Shown piece by piece: positions 62,826-64,000 of a stretch of DNA of 64,000 bases (within the stretch, counting starts at the first letter, position 1; every line of letters begins with the position of its first letter). The notes below the pieces were generated by a model. The model saw only the letters and a program-made list of their open reading frames with translations. It ran no database searches and had not been told where the DNA came from. Made by a program: the position numbers and the translations under genes. The stretch is from Rhodovulum visakhapatnamense (GTDB lineage: Bacteria; Pseudomonadota; Alphaproteobacteria; Rhodobacterales; Rhodobacteraceae), in the NCBI RefSeq assembly GCF_004365965.1, contig NZ_SOEB01000015.1, positions 36,888 to 100,887 on the forward strand. Direction: 5' to 3'.

Positions 62826-63700
62826 GCGAGGAAGTGAAGCACCTCGGGCGACTGGGCTTCAAGGCTCTTGCGCATCTTGCCGAAGGCCGCGGCCTCGAGC
62901 TGACGCACCCGTTCCTTCGACAGGCCAAGCTCGTTGCCAAGACTTTCAAGCGTCCGCGGGTCGTCGCGCAGCTTGCGTTCCTTGACGATGAAACGTTCGC
63001 GGTCGTTCAGCTGACCCATGGCATGGACGAGCCAGCCGCGCAGTTGCGCCCGGTCGCGCCCCTCCTCGACCAGTTCGGCTGCCTGCGCGCTGTCATCCTC
63101 GATGGTCTCGATCCATTCGCGCCCCTCCTCGTCGGTGGATTGCGAGGCGTTCAGCGAGAAGTCGGACCCCGAGAGCCGACCCTCCATCATCTCGACATCC
63201 TGCAAAGGCACGCCGACCTCGGAGGCGATCATCTGGCGCAACTGGTGCCGGTCAAGCGTCTCGCCCCGGCCCGCCGCCTCGCGTTCCAGCCGGGCCTGGA
63301 CCCGGCGCATGTTGAAGAACAGCGATTTCTGGCTGGAAGTCGACCCGGTCCGCACCATCGACCAGTTCCGCATCACATAGTCCTGGATCGAGGCCTTGAT
63401 CCACCAGACCGCATAGGTCGAAAAGCGCACGCCCCGGTCGGGGTCGAACTTGTCGGCGGCCTTCATCAGGCCAAGGCTCGCCTCCTGGATCAGGTCGTTC
63501 ATCGGCGCGCCGTAGCGCTTGAATTTCGCCGCCATCGAGATCGCCAGCCGCATATAGGCCGTGATCAGGCGGTGAAGGGCTGCCTCGTCGCGTTCGTCGC
63601 GCCAGGCATAGGCAAGCTTCAGTTCGGTCTCGGCGTCCAGAAGCTCCGCCTTCATCGCCTGACGCGACAGCGTGTTCGCATCGAATCCATCAAATGCCAT
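62822..63700 (-). CDS. rpoH: RNA polymerase heat-shock sigma factor, RpoH paralogue (RpoHII-like)
   Basis: A 292-residue group 3-like sigma factor. Region 2 has NDLIQEASLGLMKAADKFDPDRGVRFSTYAVWWI, the segment SQKSLFFNMRRVQ corresponds to the RpoH box but differs from the classic QRKLFFNLRR, and region 4.2 has LESLGNELGLSKERVRQLEAAAFGKMRKSL. The altered box suggests the RpoHII-type paralogue used in oxidative and singlet-oxygen stress in Rhodobacter. A TGATCC element lies upstream (63763-63768). It overlaps the ChaN gene by 4 nt. Confidence 0.9.
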   Translation of the reverse strand: MAFDGFDANTLSRQAMKAELLDAETELKLAYAWRDERDEAALHRLITAYMRLAISMAAKFKRYGAPMNDLIQEASLGLMKAADKFDPDRGVRFSTYAVWWIKASIQDYVMRNWSMVRTGSTSSQKSLFFNMRRVQARLEREAAGRGETLDRHQLRQMIASEVGVPLQDVEMMEGRLSGSDFSLNASQSTDEEGREWIETIEDDSAQAAELVEEGRDRAQLRGWLVHAMGQLNDRERFIVKERKLRDDPRTLESLGNELGLSKERVRQLEAAAFGKMRKSLEAQSPEVLHFLA

Positions 63701-63911
63701 GCCAAATTCCCGTCAGACAGAGTTTTATCGTTTCCTAAACTATACTGCGCCGATCCGGTTCCGGATCACACAAGAGCTTGAGCGACTCGAAATATTCCCG
63801 CGATACTTGTGTGCAAATTCGCACATATTCATGGGTTTCACCTGGGCATCGCGCGCCGACATCGGAACGATCACGAAAATGCGCTTTCTCCGGACGCGCC
63901 CGGAGGCTAGG
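63701..63911. other. Intergenic region between rpoH and the transposase end
   Basis: 211 bases, lower GC than the surrounding DNA. It holds the rpoH promoter candidate at 63740-63768 and otherwise short frames without family pattern. Confidence 0.5.
63740..63768 (-). promoter_or_regulatory. Candidate RpoE-type promoter of rpoH
   Basis: On the minus strand TGATCC (63763-63768) is followed after 18 nt by TATAG (63740-63744), about 40 nt before the ATG. The -35 matches the Rhodobacter sigma-E consensus TGATCC-N18-TAAGA exactly; the -10 is only partly matched. Confidence 0.5.
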
Positions 63912-64000
63912 TCATGTTGACAAATGGCGGACCCAGAGACGGATCGACGTGATGTCAATGAAGCCGAGGAAGCTCTCAGCGGTCTTGTCGTAGCGGGTCG
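63912..64000 (-). CDS. IS5-family transposase, C-terminal end (partial)
   Basis: The minus strand reads TRYDKTAESFLGFIDITSIR LWVRHLST and stop, the familiar last residues of IS5/IS427-group transposases (the RYDKT motif followed by SI.LW.RH). 28 codons plus the stop are visible; the gene continues past the right edge. The terminal inverted repeat of the element should lie just left of the stop, but I could not define it without the other end. It may be an intact insertion or a remnant. Confidence 0.72.
   Translation of the reverse strand, partial: TRYDKTAESFLGFIDITSIRLWVRHLST

Overview
The window is high-GC DNA with tightly packed genes and many 1-8 nt start/stop overlaps. Gene content points to an alphaproteobacterium of the Rhodobacterales (Rhodobacter/Rhodovulum/Paracoccus relatives). 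The clues are the short HisG with HisZ, Rhodobacter-style XdhABC, RpoH paralogues, paired PaaI thioesterases beside a MATE pump, and RTX and Hint-domain proteins. I cannot fix the species. I saw no rRNA, tRNA or CRISPR array.

Layout. 1-1284 is a nearly complete RTX calcium-binding protein on the minus strand that runs off the left edge. 1545-2254 holds a cobalamin riboswitch and the small Cys-rich protein it should control. 2384-5788 has an AstE-like zinc hydrolase, then a MATE exporter with two hotdog thioesterases. 6170-13370 is a fatty-acid oxidation locus: two MerR regulators, acyl-CoA dehydrogenase, a GST, thiolase and the FadB-type fusion enzyme. 13358-17769 has a Hint-domain protein, an acyl-CoA synthetase, a membrane-anchored protein of unknown function and a SPOR protein. 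17833-22347 is the nucleoside salvage operon cdd-deoA-deoB-add-upp. 22538-24433 is prpE. 24641-27651 is a hybrid kinase with a sigma-54 response regulator. 27709-34105 has nadK, glyA, hisG-hisZ-hisS and a small coiled-coil protein. 34325-38226 has dnaE and a VOC protein. 38498-47884 is xdhABC fused by overlaps to a BMP-type nucleoside ABC transporter. 48401-53628 has FAD/GcvT oxidoreductases, a methyltransferase, an AhpD-like protein and an EF-hand protein. 53741-59210 has two tandem GT39 membrane glycosyltransferases with a D-glycerate dehydrogenase, an SH3 protein and a CDF metal exporter. 59215-63700 has coaBC-dut-moeB and rpoH-chaN. The right edge carries the last codons of an IS5-type transposase.

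How it fits together. Three catabolic themes stand out: beta-oxidation and acyl-CoA activation (fadE, fadA, fadB, fadD-like, prpE, thioesterases); nucleoside and purine use (deo operon plus xdhABC and its transporter); and one-carbon or methylated amine metabolism (glyA and the dimethylglycine dehydrogenase-like enzyme).

The most unusual observation is a 69-bp palindromic element present in xdhA and, inverted, in xdhB. It is 65/69 identical, reads open in both genes and adds 23 codons to each. A shorter conserved core of about 24 bp also occurs three times between genes. This looks like a mobile or amplifying palindromic element tolerated inside proteins. A second anomaly is a lower-GC block inside hisS that appears to lengthen the enzyme.
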